From Brachionus koreanus (taxonomy: Eukaryota; Rotifera; Eurotatoria; Ploima; Brachionidae): DNA of 32,547 nt. Every line of letters starts with the position of its first letter. The first letter of the stretch is position 1. This document shows, piece by piece, positions 19,683 to 32,016 of the stretch. The position numbers were made by a program, and so were the translations under genes. The notes beneath the pieces are model-generated. The model had not been told where the DNA came from, searched no databases, and saw only the letters and a list, made by a program, of their open reading frames with translations. Location: positions 2,441,136-2,473,682 of the forward strand of contig PJRA01000508.1 in assembly GCA_016987375.1 (NCBI GenBank), given 5' to 3'.

Positions 19683-19790
19683 TTAAGATCAATGGTGGAT
19701 GATTTTAAAAGAGCCCTGTAATTTAAGACCTAACATAACAAAATATCTATCAAATAAGATAGATTGATTGATCTTCTTTTTTTCCTGAAC

Positions 19791-20803
19791 AATCAAATGT
19801 TTAAACATGTGTAACCTGTTGCTTTCTTTTTCAAACATTTCTTTTTTAATTTTCTGTTATTTTATTTTTATTTAATCTTATTTAATTTTTACTTTATTAA
19901 TTTATTTTATATTTGAAACTGATAGAGATTGAAATTTTGGATGAATAAAATAGAAATAAAATAGAGGAAAAAAACCGTGATAAGAAAAAATATAATTTTG
20001 CTAGCTGATAATTTTCTTTTTTTAAATTTAATGTATTCATCATTCAACTTTAAAAAAAGAACACAAAAACAATAAAAAATTCATTTTTATTTTAATTTGA
20101 GTTAATGCACCATTTTATTTTGAAATATAAAACGAAAATTTTATTTAAAATTTTTTTTTAAAGCAAAAAAATTTATTTATTCTAAGCAATAAATTTTGTT
20201 TATTTTTAAAATTCAGCGGACTCAAATTCTGTTGTATATCTTGAAATATTTTGATTTTAAATCCAACACAGAACCAAGAAATATATTCAGTCACTGCACT
20301 TTAAAGCAAAAATTTTATTCGAAACTCATCATAGTTCCTAATTGCGCATTTAAATCAAATAACAAAGAATGTTGCTTTAATCACTGCAGCACATGAAACA
20401 AATCTAGAGAGAAAGTTACATGCACACGTATACCCATTTAAAACATGCTAAACTTAAATGCAAGTATACTTGAACTGTTTTCTATTTTATTACATAAAAA
20501 ATAGTGAGCTTAGAAAATATTACTTGACTAATTGTTCATTTACGCCAGAATTTTTTTAATTTTATAAGCTTAATCAAACTGCCATTTTAATTTAGATATT
20601 TAGAAATTTTAGTTTTTTTTGCTATTTTTATTTGCTTTGTGTATATTGTAATTATCAGTGAGAAGAATCGAGACCGAAGCATCCAGATAGATTTATTAAA
20701 TTTTTATTATAATTTTCAATTATATGAATTAAAAATAAAAATAAATAATTTCAAATTTTCGTTCTACAACAATATAATAAAACAAAATACTGCGCGCCCA
20801 AAA
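19791..20803. other. Upstream region of CNOT1
   Basis: About 1 kb, AT-rich. An open stretch at 20196-20396 has no recognisable similarity and is probably chance. The CNOT1 promoter should lie here; no core element can be named. Confidence 0.4.
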
Positions 20804-23800
20804 ATGAATTTGGATAATTTGTCATTTTCGCTTTCACAAATTCACTACCTGGTCACCAACTTGAACAAAAAAAACTTCAAGTCAAGCCAAGTCGAAATTC
20901 AGAACGTAATAACTCTAATTTGTCCAAAAATTCTTTCTAAAATTTAGTTTCTATCAAGATCCTAGATAATCATGGTTTCGAGACCGAGCGTCACTTATTC
21001 CGATGCCTGCTTTCCAGCATAGATTTCAATGTGGAAGCGATCAAATCGACCGGCAAAGACTTTCACCCAACTCAGATGTTAAAAGAGTTCCTAACAGTCT
21101 ATCTAGCCAAGCCTAATTTCAGTACTATTCTCTGCTATGCCATCGAAAATCCCCTCCAAATGCAAGAGGTAACTTGGTGACATTAAATTTGTCTGATATA
21201 TCTAAACAAAAAATTAAAGTCTTACAAATTTCCTTCTGATTTGGCCGCTCAGATTAGCAAATTGCTGAAACTAAGCCTGTTGCAAGAAGTTTCACTGGCC
21301 TTGTATTCTTTGAGCACAAGCAAAGAGGACATACGAACAGCTAGTGGAGACTTATTGAGACAAAAAATACCTGAATTTTTTGATTCAATAAACGAATTGG
21401 GTAATAAAATTTTAGCCAAAGTGTCTATTGAAAAATGTCTTTCAAAATTATAATTTTTTTTTAAAAACTCTTGGCCAATTTAATGTAGAAGTAACATTCT
21501 ACTTAATGACATTTTTCAAGCCAAGCATAAGAATTTTATTAATTTTTTTTTCTTTTTTTTTTAAATGAAGTCAATGAATCTGAGTATAGTGAACTTCAAA
21601 TTGGTATTTTACAGCAAATACTAATCGAAGTAGAAAGATTAAACCGTCTTAGTCCTAATAAAACTAATTCGGAATCGATTGAAAAACTATTTAAAGGTTA
21701 TTTGGTTATAAAAAAAAAGATATTAATTTTTTTAATTTTTTTTTTAAATAGATTTTAACATTCCGGCCATATTGAGGCCATTTTTGACTGAAAACAAAAA
21801 TTTTAATTCCAAAATATCGGACAAAATAATTGATCTAAAATATTTTAAAGTAAATTTAATTTTAATTTTTTTTTTTTTCATAAAGGCTTGGTACACATTT
21901 CATTTTAATTGCACAATTTTTTTTTATCTATTTAAAAAAAAAAATTATTTAAAAATTTTATTTTTAAGATGGAAAATTCTCTAATAGGCGTAATCCAAGA
22001 AATTGGCTTCAGCTTTACATCAAAGTAAAAATTTATGTCTTAAAAAAAATTTAATTAACTTTAAAATTTAATTCAAGTGTGGAAGAGTGTCGAAAGGGTC
22101 TATTGAGTGTTCTAAGCGAGTCGAATCTCCCGGAGACATTGAATCCAGTGATACTGGCCCGCGTCATTTCAATGATGCTGCGCACTCACAACACAAATCC
22201 GAATTTGAGCGACGAAGAGCAGACAAACACTTGGAATCTGGACGTTTTTGTTGCTACTATTCAAGATCTAATTCCATCAGTTACATGGAAAGATGTGGTC
22301 AAAGAACTGGACAACCCAGACTTTTACCTCAAAGACAAAACATCGTTTCGTTTGCTCATTCAATGCTTGAAAAAAGTGCTCAAAGACACTTTTCCCATTG
22401 ATTTAGTCTATCGTGTGTGGAAAAATCCTGAAGGTCAATTGTCATGGTTGAACAATGCGCTTAAAAATCCGGACATATTCTGCTTTGCGGATTATCCTTG
22501 CCGGCGCACGGCCACCGAGTGCTTGAAGGCTCAGCCTGAAGAAGAAAATAAGATTATTTCCTCTTGGCGATCATTGAACCTCATCGAAACTTTGCTCAAT
22601 TTGTCTGAAGCCGGAGTTTACTCTGGTTGTGTTGAATTGTTCAAATTTCCACTGACTCAATGTCCCGATTTGCTAATTCTCGGTCTGTTGCAGCTAAATA
22701 GTCTTTGGAACAAGCTGAAGCAAGAATTGATATCAGTGCTTATTCCAATTTTCCTTGGAACCAATCCCAACTCAGCCGTTATTCTTCAAAATGCTTGGAA
22801 CCAGAGCTATAATGGCCAGTTGATTAGGACTATAATAATGAACGCTATGACCGATTGGTACATGAAATCAAGCGATCAAGAACAAAGCTCTAGATTGACC
22901 AGAATTTTGGACGTATCTCAGGACTTGAAAGCTTTGCCATTTTTGTTGAACGGCCTTCCGCTTGCATTCAATATTGATTTGGCTTGTTTGGCTGCCAGAC
23001 GAGGATACCTGAAATTAGACAAATGGCTCACTGATCGTATTCGTGATTTAGGGGTAAGATTTTTTTAAAATTTTCATTTTGTTTCTACACCAAAATCAAA
23101 TTAGCTTATAAAAAATTTTTTTGCCAATTTTTTTTCACACTAAATTGTCTACTTAGTTTGAAAAAATATGAGAGTGTTTATCATTAAATTATTTTTTTGG
23201 ACAATTTAATTATTTGCATTTTTTTTTCATAAAATTTTCTGAGAGAAAAAAACCAATTTTGAAAATAATTTTTATTCAAAATAAGCTAAAATGTTTATAA
23301 GGATAAATATTTTTGATTGTTGAGCTGGGCTTTCAAATATAATATTTACATTTAAAATTTTTAGATTTTCTTTTAGAGAAAAAAAAATTTATTCTATTTG
23401 ACACATTAAAATTTTAGAAATTATTTTGAAATTGACAACAAACATTTTTAAATTCATTTAATTTAGATGTTCCATTACGGGTTCGATCTGTTGACTAATA
23501 ATGCTTTTGAAATAATTTGACTCTAAAAAAATACTCAATTAATCTTGATTTTTTTTGAAGCAAAGACCTAAAATAATAATCATAAATATCAGAGAAAAAA
23601 ATGTTTGGAAAAAAATTTAAATTGCCTTCATTCAAATAGGACTTGGGACATACAAAAATTAAAATAATTGAAGTATCAGTTGTCAAGAGGTTTTAGCAGC
23701 ATATTAGAATTAACTAAAATCTAAATCTGATTTTTACATAGTGTATATTTTTCTTTCTAGGTATTAATTTTTTTTATATTAATATTTTTTATTTTTATAA

Positions 23801-26800
23801 ATTGGTTTCAATCTTAATAAAAGTTAAAAAGAAAAATATCCATTTATTAACATTCAATAAGCCTAAGGGATTTTTCAACCCATTTTTTTGACTCATTTTT
23901 ATACTTTTTTTCAATAAAGATAAAATTATTTTGTAAAAAAAATTAAATAATTTTATAACATTTTTGATTTAAGATCTGATTGAAAAAATGATGTAACATT
24001 AAGAAGTAGCTTTATTTATTTTCTTGCAAAAAAAGCCTACTTAAAAATGGACTCTTTCCCATTCTATTTAAAAACTAGAGACAATCTTGTTTCAAAAATT
24101 CTTTTAAATTAAAACGTTCATCAAATGTAAATATTCATTAAAAGCTATCTTTAGAGACAGAAATTTGGATTTTTGGATAACTCTTCTAACATTAAATGAT
24201 TATTTTATATTACAATATTCTTTGGTAAGTTAGTGTTGAGGTTTTACCTCGTATTTGTTATCTACTTCAGGATTGGAAGTTTAGTAATTATGGAATTGTT
24301 TGTTGTTTGGTTTCGGACAAAGTTTATTTAACCCCTTTTGTTTCTTTCTTCCTAAACTTGTCTTTTAATCAATAAATTTTTCAATCATATCTTAAATCAA
24401 AGATATCTTAAAATTATTTTATTTTTTATTACAAAAAAAATTTATTTTCATTGAAAAAAAAGTAAAAAAATAGTCAAATAAAATTAAAAAAATTTGTTAA
24501 TTTATTTGGATGAGAAAAAAATAAATGAAACAATTGCGTTTCTAGTGCAATTTTCACTTTTCCTTCACTTGCCTGAACTATCCATGATTTGACTGTTTTT
24601 GAAGGGAGTTGAGTTGATTGACAGTCAAAATTTTGAACCGCGATGTTGGCCGGCCAGATGATGGACGGGCGGCCAATTTGGCGGTCACAAATGTTTTGAC
24701 CAAAATTTCTCAATAATGTTTGTAATTTTTTTTTTTGAAAATCGACAAATTAGTCAAGTTTGAGGATTTTTTATAAATTTTAAAAAATTTTAGTCTAATT
24801 AAGCTAAATCACTTCTTTTTGAAATAAAAAATTAATTTTCTTTAACTCGATATCCAAAAAAAAAAAATATTGTTTAATTATTTTAGACATTGTTAGCTAA
24901 TTTGCCGATTTCTAAAAAACATTCAATTGAGAAATTTTGGTCAAAAAATTTAGCCGCCAGTCAACTAAAAACAAATAAACGAACCATTTATAAAATTTGA
25001 AATTTTTTTTTAAAAGACACTTAAAAAACTAAATTGAATTAAAATTAATTTAGAAAAAATTTTTAAATTTATTTATTTTCTCTAGGAACAATTTATTGCA
25101 GCAGCAGTAGCCTTTTTGAAGCGTAAAATTCCCCAAATGAGCGGCAAAGATGATCCGATGGGAACCATTCAAACCATAATAAAATGCATTAGCTCATCTA
25201 CCAATATGATCAGCAACGATTTGTCTCAAGAAATAATGCAAATAAGCCTACAGGCGAGACTACTGTTTGAAAAGCAACAATCAAATCCATTGATAGGCGT
25301 TCAGCAACCAGTGTCGAATGCATCAGGGGTCAAATCGCTGGTGGGTCAGAGCGGATCTAGTCTTTCGTCCAGCCAGGGCAATTTCGATCTCATCCAACAA
25401 ATGATAGGCTTGAATTTGAATCAGGCGCAAAATCCGACCAGCCTTAATCTAAATTCGTTCAACTCACCCTCCAAACTGCTCATGTCTCAACTAAATGCTA
25501 ATTCAGCTCTTCAAAACAATCTAATGTTGAACCAAACAACGGGCAGTCTTGACCACAACAAGCTTAACATGATCACCTCGTTGTTCAACAACCAAAACCG
25601 AAGCATGAACTACTCGAGCGCCAATCCCATCCGCTCGAGTCTCAATTCGCCGCAGCTAAATTTGACCGGACAAGAGGCCGACCACTTTTACGCCAAGGAA
25701 ATAGACGATGAAGTCGACAAGTACATTCAAAGTCTGTTCAAGACAAGCTCCGGTCTGCCTAGTCTGAGTGTGGACGATTTTGTCAACTTGTTGGCCAAGC
25801 TAAAAGACTCGCAAGAAAAAAAAGACAAAGATTTTTACACAAGTGCTCTAAAATACATTCTGGTCGAGCTTAACATTAACATGAACCAATTGGACGAGAT
25901 GCAATTTCACATTTTGTCCAATGTTTGGGGCGCTCTAATCGAACGCAACATTCTAAATCAAAATATGCTCAACAATTGCCTTAAAGTTTTGATTCAAATG
26001 ATAAGCAAATCGACGAGCACAAGCAAATCGTTTCTATTCGTTCTCAAAGTGTTGGACCGGTGCCGAAATCGGCTTAAGGAATTCTACAATTTTTGTCAAG
26101 TTCTAATGCAAATTCCCAATTTCCAGGAAATACCTCGGCCACTACGCGACTACATAGAATTCGGCGCTCGGAGCACAATGCCGCCAAATTACTCGCTGCC
26201 GCAAGTGTCCTCGCTCACACCATCTGCCGGTCTGAACACACAAGCCAACAAGTTCACTAGCAACCAGTCGGGCAGCTTGTCTCAGCCACGCGCTCTCAAC
26301 ACCAAGCCCTCAATAGCCAACACAACAAACATCGAAACACTTCTAGTCGCCAACGAGTCCGACTCGCATGCCAAGCCGACGCCACCACCCGAGCAAATAC
26401 AGGACAAAATCGCGTTCATTTTTAACAATTTGTCTCTGTCGAACATTCAGTCGAAGGGCGACGAGCTTAAAGATTTGAACAAAGACGAGTACTGGGAGTG
26501 GGTAGCGCACTATTTGGTCGTCAAACGGGTCTCAATCGAGCCCAATTTTCACATACTTTACTCCCAATTTGTCGACACGCTCAAAAAAGAGAATCTAAAC
26601 GAGTCGATTTTGACCGAAACCTATCGAAATATAAAGGTGCTGTTGCGCAGCGATAAAAACGATCAGAAATTCTCGGACCGAGCACTGCTCAAAAATCTGG
26701 GCTCTTGGCTGGGTCTGATTACTTTGGCGCGCAATCGGCCCATACTCCACAAGGACATAGACCTAAAGTCGCTGATAGCCGAAGCGTTTCAGAAGGGCCC

Positions 26801-29800
26801 GGCCGAGCTCTTGTTCGTCGTGCCGTTCGTGGCCAAGGTGCTCGAGCCGGCCGGCAAGAGCAAAGTGTTTCAGCCGCCCAATCCGTGGCTCTACTCGATA
26901 ATCAGCGTGCTCGTCGAGCTTCACAACGAGCCCGATCTCAAGCTAAATCACAAATTTGAAATAGAAGTTCTATGCAAAAATTTGGACATTAAAATCGATC
27001 AAATGCAAGTGAAGGGCGCTCTCCGTTCGTTTAAAGTAGTTGACGAACAGTTGACCAAGGCTAAGAGCGAGGCGCCGAAGCCGGTGACGCCAGCGCCCGA
27101 GACCGACGTCGCTCAGAGCCAGTCGGCGGCGCAGACAACGACGGCCCCTGCTACAACCGCTGCCTACACGCCCCAAACTGCCAAATACAAGCTAAGCGAC
27201 ATAAAAATCCAGTCGCTTTCGAACAATGCAAATTTGATTTACATAAATCCGGATGTGCCTCTGCTAAACACGCAGCCGAGTCTCAAGAACTTTATAATAC
27301 CGGCATTGGACAAGGCGGTTAGCGAAATGATGCAGGTATTGCTGGAAAAAGCGGTCAAAATATCGGTCTCGACTGCCGAGCCGATAATAAAAAAAGATTT
27401 TAGCTTGGATCCCGACGAGAGCCATATGCGAGTGGCGGCGCGCAACATGGTCGCCAACATGAGCTCTGGCATGATGCTAATCACTGGCAAAGAGCCTCTC
27501 ACCACTCATTTGTTCAACACGCTCAAAATTCAATTCACCCAGCCGCTCACGCCCGACTTGGCCAACATCTACAAGGACATGATCAATCATGCATGCAGTG
27601 TGATCGTACAAGACAACATTGACTTGTGCATGTGCTATTTGCAAAAAATAGCCATACAACGATCGATTATTGAGCTCGAACGAAAGCTTAAGATTGAGTT
27701 CGACTCTAGACTATTGGCCAGATCGGAGGCTAGGCCTCACTTCGATCCTAGTATACTAAATTATCAGAGTGAAAAAATGCCCGAGCCTATACGCCTTAAA
27801 GTCGGCTCCATAAACGCTCAGCAATTTAGCGTCTACGAAGAGTTTAGTAAGAATTTGCCCGGCTTCAAAATAAACACCGAAGAACGTGTCGCACAGCCCA
27901 ACTTTAATCAAGCCGACGACATGAACATGCACTACGACAATTGTGTTCTGGCCATACGCAACGAAATATCGTGTATGCCCAATGGTCACTTTTTGACTTT
28001 AAATTTACAAAATTTAGTCTTGGCCATACACGACTTTAAGGTAACTCAACAGCCGCACAGCGCATCCAATTTGGTCAAGAAACTAGTGTGCAATTTGCTC
28101 GAGGGCTACACACTAGTCGAGAACTCGAATGACATACTCTTTGCCAAATATCGCGACTGCAACATCAATTTGCTCAAGATTCTGCTTAACGATCAGCGAT
28201 TTTGCACTAGTAATTGGATTTTGAAAGAAGTTCAAAAAATATGGCTCGAGTGCAACCAAGACATCAAGTATACAGTGGAAGGCATAGCCATTTTGTTCAA
28301 ATATAAACTGCTTAGTCAGCAAACAGTTGACTTGCACTTGTCTCAGTTTGTTGAGAGCGGTAACGCCAAGGCAGTGCCTGTTGCGCTGCAATTTTTGCGC
28401 TTTTTCTACATAGAAAACGCCAGTGTTCACTATGACGTTCAATTTAGCAATTTGCTCGAGTCGGTTAGCCGCATATCGGCTGTGTCGCGACTCGCTCAGC
28501 AAAACACCGATCTCAAGGACAGCGTTGAGGTTATTCGAATGAACTACGAGGTAACGGACGACGTGGCCACCAATGCTAGAATAAACGCCACTGCTTTGTC
28601 CATGATGTACACGGGTGTGCAGCAGGCGCGCGATTTCGACGATCCCGACGGTCTCAAAGAAAAATCCGAACAATTGCTGCACGAATGGATACAACATCAT
28701 TCCATACTGCCGTTGAAAGAGAACACCAAGGCTTTTCAGCAATTTGTGCTTCAAATGAACTCGCAAGGCCTGTTCAAAACCGACGATATGATTACGAGAT
28801 TTTTCCGCATTTGCACAGAAAGCTGTGTCGAAACGTGTTACATACTCATAAACAAAAATCAACGTCAAGCGTGCTACCAGCGGCTCGATGCCTTTGTCAA
28901 GCTTATCATACTATTGGTAAAGCATTCGGGCGATCAAAGCAATCATGTTAACAAGATTAATTTGTTTAATAAAGTGCTTGGATTGATAGCAGGCTGTTTG
29001 CTGTTCGATCACGAGTCAAAGATGGCTCAGTTCGAGCCGATGCCATTTCAAAGGCTTTTTTTCATGCTTTTGTTCGAGGCCACTCTGCCCGAGAACAACT
29101 TGGAGCCCATTATTTACTCCATATTGCAAGCATTTGTCAATGTCTATCACATAATTAGACCTAGCAAGGCGGCCGGCTTTTCCTACTCGTGGCTCGAGCT
29201 TGTCTCGCACAGACTTTTCATGTCCAAAATGCTGCAGCTAAGTCAGCCAACGCCGGACCAGTCAATCAAATCATGGAACATGTACGCCACTTTGTTGACT
29301 CAATTGATTAAATTTTTGTCGCCTTACTTGCGCAACATAGAGCTAACGCAGTCGGTTATGCTGCTGTACAAAGGAACATTGAGGCTTTTCCTGGTGTTAT
29401 TGCACGATTTTCCGGAGTTTTTGTGCAACTCGCACTATCAGTTCTGTGACGTGGTGCCGCCCAATTGCATCCAACTCAGAAATTTGGTTCTAAGCGCGTT
29501 CCCGCGCAGCATGAAACTGCCCGATCCGTTGACGCCCAATTTAAAGGTCGACATGATCGCCGACATTGATACCAATCCGCCAAAGATCGCTTTTCCGTAC
29601 ATATACAACATACCCTACAAGCTTAAAAACGATCTCGACTCGTACATTAAGACCAGAGCTCCGATATCAATTTTGAGCGAATTGCGCTCATATCTGCAAA
29701 CATCGCCCGAAATAGGCTCCAAATACAACATTCAGCTGATGAACGCTTTGGTCATGTACGTTGGTTCGAACGGCATTCAAGCATTGCGCTCAAAAGGCCT

Positions 29801-30173
29801 CAGTCCGACACACACCAATTTGACTCAAGCCGTACACAGCACTTTTATTGACATTTTTCAGAATTTGGTGGCCGACTTGGACAGCGAGGGACGCTACTTG
29901 TTCATAAACGCCATTGCCAACCAGCTCAGATATCCCAACAGTCACACTCATTATTTTGGCTGTATTCTGCTCAATTTGTTCTCTGAGGCCAACACAGAGG
30001 CCATCCAAGAGCAGATAACCAGGGTACTGCTCGAAAGACTCATTGTGAACAGACCGCATCCATGGGGACTTTTGGTTACTTTTATTGAATTGATTAAAAA
30101 TCCACAATTTAAATTTTGGGATCATCAGTTTGTTCATTGTGCACCTGAAATTGAAAAGTTAGCTTCAATTTAA
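20804..30173 (+). CDS. CNOT1: CCR4-NOT transcription complex subunit 1 (scaffold)
   Basis: Exons 20804-20905, 20959-21168, 21220-21400, 21571-21696, 21752-21849, 21969-22024, 22078-23053 and 25086-30173 join in frame to 2278 aa; human CNOT1 has 2376. NOT1 is the scaffold of the CCR4-NOT deadenylase complex. Landmarks in order: N-terminal [38 protein letters not shown]-like [14 protein letters not shown] and LKLDKWLTD of the HEAT region; a Gln/Asn/Ser-rich linker (about 615-770); the MIF4G domain that binds CAF1 (about 997-1216; [38 protein letters not shown]); DUF3819, the CNOT9-binding region (about 1324-1462; [25 protein letters not shown]); and the C-terminal NOT1 domain (about 1890-2255; [49 protein letters not shown]). 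Exon 2 uses the CAAG acceptor at 20958, which aligns with human; the TTTAG at 20947 would shift frame. The last exon is intronless over 5.1 kb and markedly GC-richer. Confidence 0.97.
24680..24958. mobile_element. 279 bp inverted-repeat element in CNOT1 intron 7
   Basis: Read inward, both ends start GGCGG. Within each arm a 21-base block is a perfect inverted match (24694-24714 and 24926-24946, containing GACCAAAATTTCTC), with weaker similarity on both sides of it. There is no coding capacity. The flanks show no clear target duplication. The 150 bases to the left (about 24530-24680) are GC-richer than the intron around them and may belong to another old insertion. Confidence 0.58.
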
Positions 30174-30333
30174 GAAAAAAAAAGTGGCAAAAAAAATTTT
30201 AAATTTTTTATTTTTTATTTTAGAATGTTTATGTCGCTTGGCAAAAATTGTATCAAAACAAACTGAATTGGTTGTAATTCGAACGAGAGTTTATTAATTT
30301 TTTAGCCAAATTTTCGTAAATTAATTTTTAACA

Positions 30334-30339
30334 AATAAA
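30334..30339 (+). terminator. AATAAA polyadenylation signal, CNOT1
   Basis: AATAAA lies about 160 bases after the CNOT1 stop at 30171-30173 and is the nearest canonical hexamer downstream. Confidence 0.5.
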
Positions 30340-31097
30340 TTAGATGGACTCGTTTAAAGTGTAAAATTTTTTGTCATTGTTTTTTTTTTGCTTTTTTGGA
30401 CAAATTGTCTCGTTATTTGTGAATGTATTTTGGCAATGTTTAAAAAATTGACCAAATACACCGGTGTTTAATGGAAGAGTTTTTTTTTCTTTTTTGGTTT
30501 GACTTTTTTTTTTATTTATTTTTGTGCTTTGATCATGTTTAATGATTATGAAGACTTGAGTATTTTTCTATTTAGTGTTATAGTGCCTGATGGTGCTCCT
30601 TTTTTTTTTTCACCTTTGTATTCTATTCGATTAATTTAGTCATTTAAAAAAATACTTTAAATAATTATGAACTTTTTAAAATTATTTTAAAATTTAAATT
30701 TTTTTCTTTTTTTCTTTTTTTTTTTTCAGTCTTTTCTTATATTTGTCTTTAATTTTTTTTATTCTTTTTAAATTTAATTAAGAAAAACGAAAAAAAATAA
30801 ATAATGCGTAAATTAATTTTTTATTTATAAATTTTATGAAATAAAATCAATTTATTCGAAAAATACTAAAATACTAAAAAAATGATGATGATTTATTAAC
30901 AAATCAAGTATTATTATAGATACTATTCACAAGCTCTATTTAATTTTTAAAAATATCTTACAAGCTAAAATTGAGCATAGCGAGCCTTTCTCCTATATCT
31001 GTATTTTAAATTAAAAAAAAAATCTTATTCGTCTCTTGTGCTATTCACGTCTTTTGAGGACAAAAAGCTGACTATAGACTTTTTCAACTTGGTCTTG
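30340..31097. other. AT-rich spacer downstream of CNOT1
   Basis: Long T and A runs, no ORF, RNA gene or repeat that can be supported. Confidence 0.45.
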
Positions 31098-31154
31098 ATT
31101 AGCAAAATGCCGTCTTTTAAGAAAATTTATTTTCTAAAACGGCATTTTACTAAT
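31098..31154. repeat. 57-base near-perfect hairpin
   Basis: Arms of about 27 bases (ATTAGCAAAATGCCGT... and ...ACGGCATTTTACTAAT) with a tiny loop and a few mismatches. Possibly a transposon end or a folded MITE fragment. No second copy was found in the window. Confidence 0.55.
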
Positions 31155-31427
31155 AATAAAAATTAAAATCAAATTTATGTGTTGTAGTTCTCTCAATAAC
31201 TAACACCGATTCTAGCCAACTTAGATGTCTAAAGTTTCACAGTGCAATACTATGATCAAATGCGTTTAGCAAGTCACTATTATTTAACTCTATTATTTTA
31301 ATTTAAAAATTAAATGTCAAAATTAATTACATTAAATTATTTTATAAATTTAAAGAATTTTTTTCCTCAATATTAAAATTTTTCTTGCGGAAAACTCAAA
31401 AAAAAAAGTCGTTTTAAAGTCTTCTCA

Positions 31428-31450
31428 AAGTAAAGTCAGTGACTTTACTT
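31428..31450. repeat. 23-base palindrome with AGTC-rich flank
   Basis: AAGTAAAGTCA, G, TGACTTTACTT is a perfect palindrome with a one-base centre, followed by GACTTTGACTTAATGACTG. The repeated AAGTC/GACTT words resemble the stretch at 12611-12695 and may be the end of a hAT-type element. Confidence 0.45.
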
Positions 31451-31471
31451 GACTTTGACTTAATGACTGTG

Positions 31472-32016
31472 GACTGTGGTACTAAAGAAGTATTTAGAAT
31501 ATCATCTTTATCATTATTGTTTTGAAGTAGAAAAAGAAAATTTTCAAGTCTTTCCTTGTTTTTCGTAAAATCTTTTTCACCAGAATAACACAACATTTGA
31601 TTCTTCATTTTCAGCCATCTCAAAAACGGGAGAAGGGACACGTTCTGAAATATTATTAAAAGCAATATTATCAGCAAAAAAACTTAATTCTTTATTCAAG
31701 GGTGACTGTGGTACTAAAGAAGTATTTAGAATATCATCTTTATCATTATTGTTTTGAAGTAGAAAAAGAAAATTTTCAAGTCTTTCCTTGTTTTTCGTAA
31801 AATCTTTTTCACCAGAATAACACAACAAGTTGGATATATCAGTACAAACATTTTTGATCTATCAAAAAAGATGATACTCTAAATACTTCTTTACTACCAC
31901 AGTCACCCTTGAATAAAGAATTAAGTTTTTTTGCTGATAATATTGCTTTTAATAATATTTCAGAACGTGTCCCTTCTCCCGTTTTTGAGATGGCTGAAAA
32001 TGAAGAATCAAATGTT
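31472..32016. repeat. Compound direct and inverted duplication (A-B-A, then inverted B)
   Basis: Unit A (31472-31595, 124 bases) recurs essentially unchanged at 31704-31827. Unit B (31596-31703, 108 bases) separates them. An inverted copy of B plus the adjoining edge of the second A runs from about 31866 to 32016, matching about 31592-31740 in reverse with a few changes. A and B read on the minus strand encode one continuous protein piece; the inverted copy encodes the B part on the + strand, where it runs into the ORF ending at 32190. Confidence 0.8.

Larger units (their letters stand above)
18234..19790 (+). mobile_element. Decayed LINE, reverse transcriptase domain in pieces
   Basis: On the + strand the RT landmarks appear in order, with stops and gaps. 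At 18234 MISKEACPSQDPTS, stop, YSINVTSCLKLLERIIF corresponds to I.KP...P.SYRPISL.SCLSKLLERIIF. At 18668 QFGFRKHR matches Q.GFR..RS. Near 19130 KTGVHWG is a possible TGVPQG. At 19313 YLKEIEQWFFKRKMKVSV and at about 19420 KVKFLGIKLDSKITL, continuing after an insertion as RSMVDDFKRAL at 19685. No YxDD motif could be found. It contains the 65-base tandem duplication at 18695 and a complete MITE at 19466-19682. Same family as the minus-strand copy in SAC1 intron 9. Confidence 0.62.

Noticed and set aside
20196..20396. 66-codon + strand ORF before CNOT1
   Set aside because: No similarity, no supporting splice or start signals, and composition like spacer.
23470..23510. GGGTTCGATCTG, resembling a tRNA B box
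   Set aside because: No A box, acceptor stem or anticodon arm can be folded around it.
24474..24713. 79-codon minus-strand ORF in CNOT1 intron 7
   Set aside because: It overlaps the inverted-repeat element at 24680 and has no recognisable motif; treated as repeat-derived.
26705..28951. Several open frames on both strands across the CNOT1 last exon (for example 251 codons on the minus strand at 28113-28868)
   Set aside because: They are shadows of the GC-rich, stop-poor CNOT1 coding exon; none has recognisable domains and the CNOT1 frame matches the known protein throughout.
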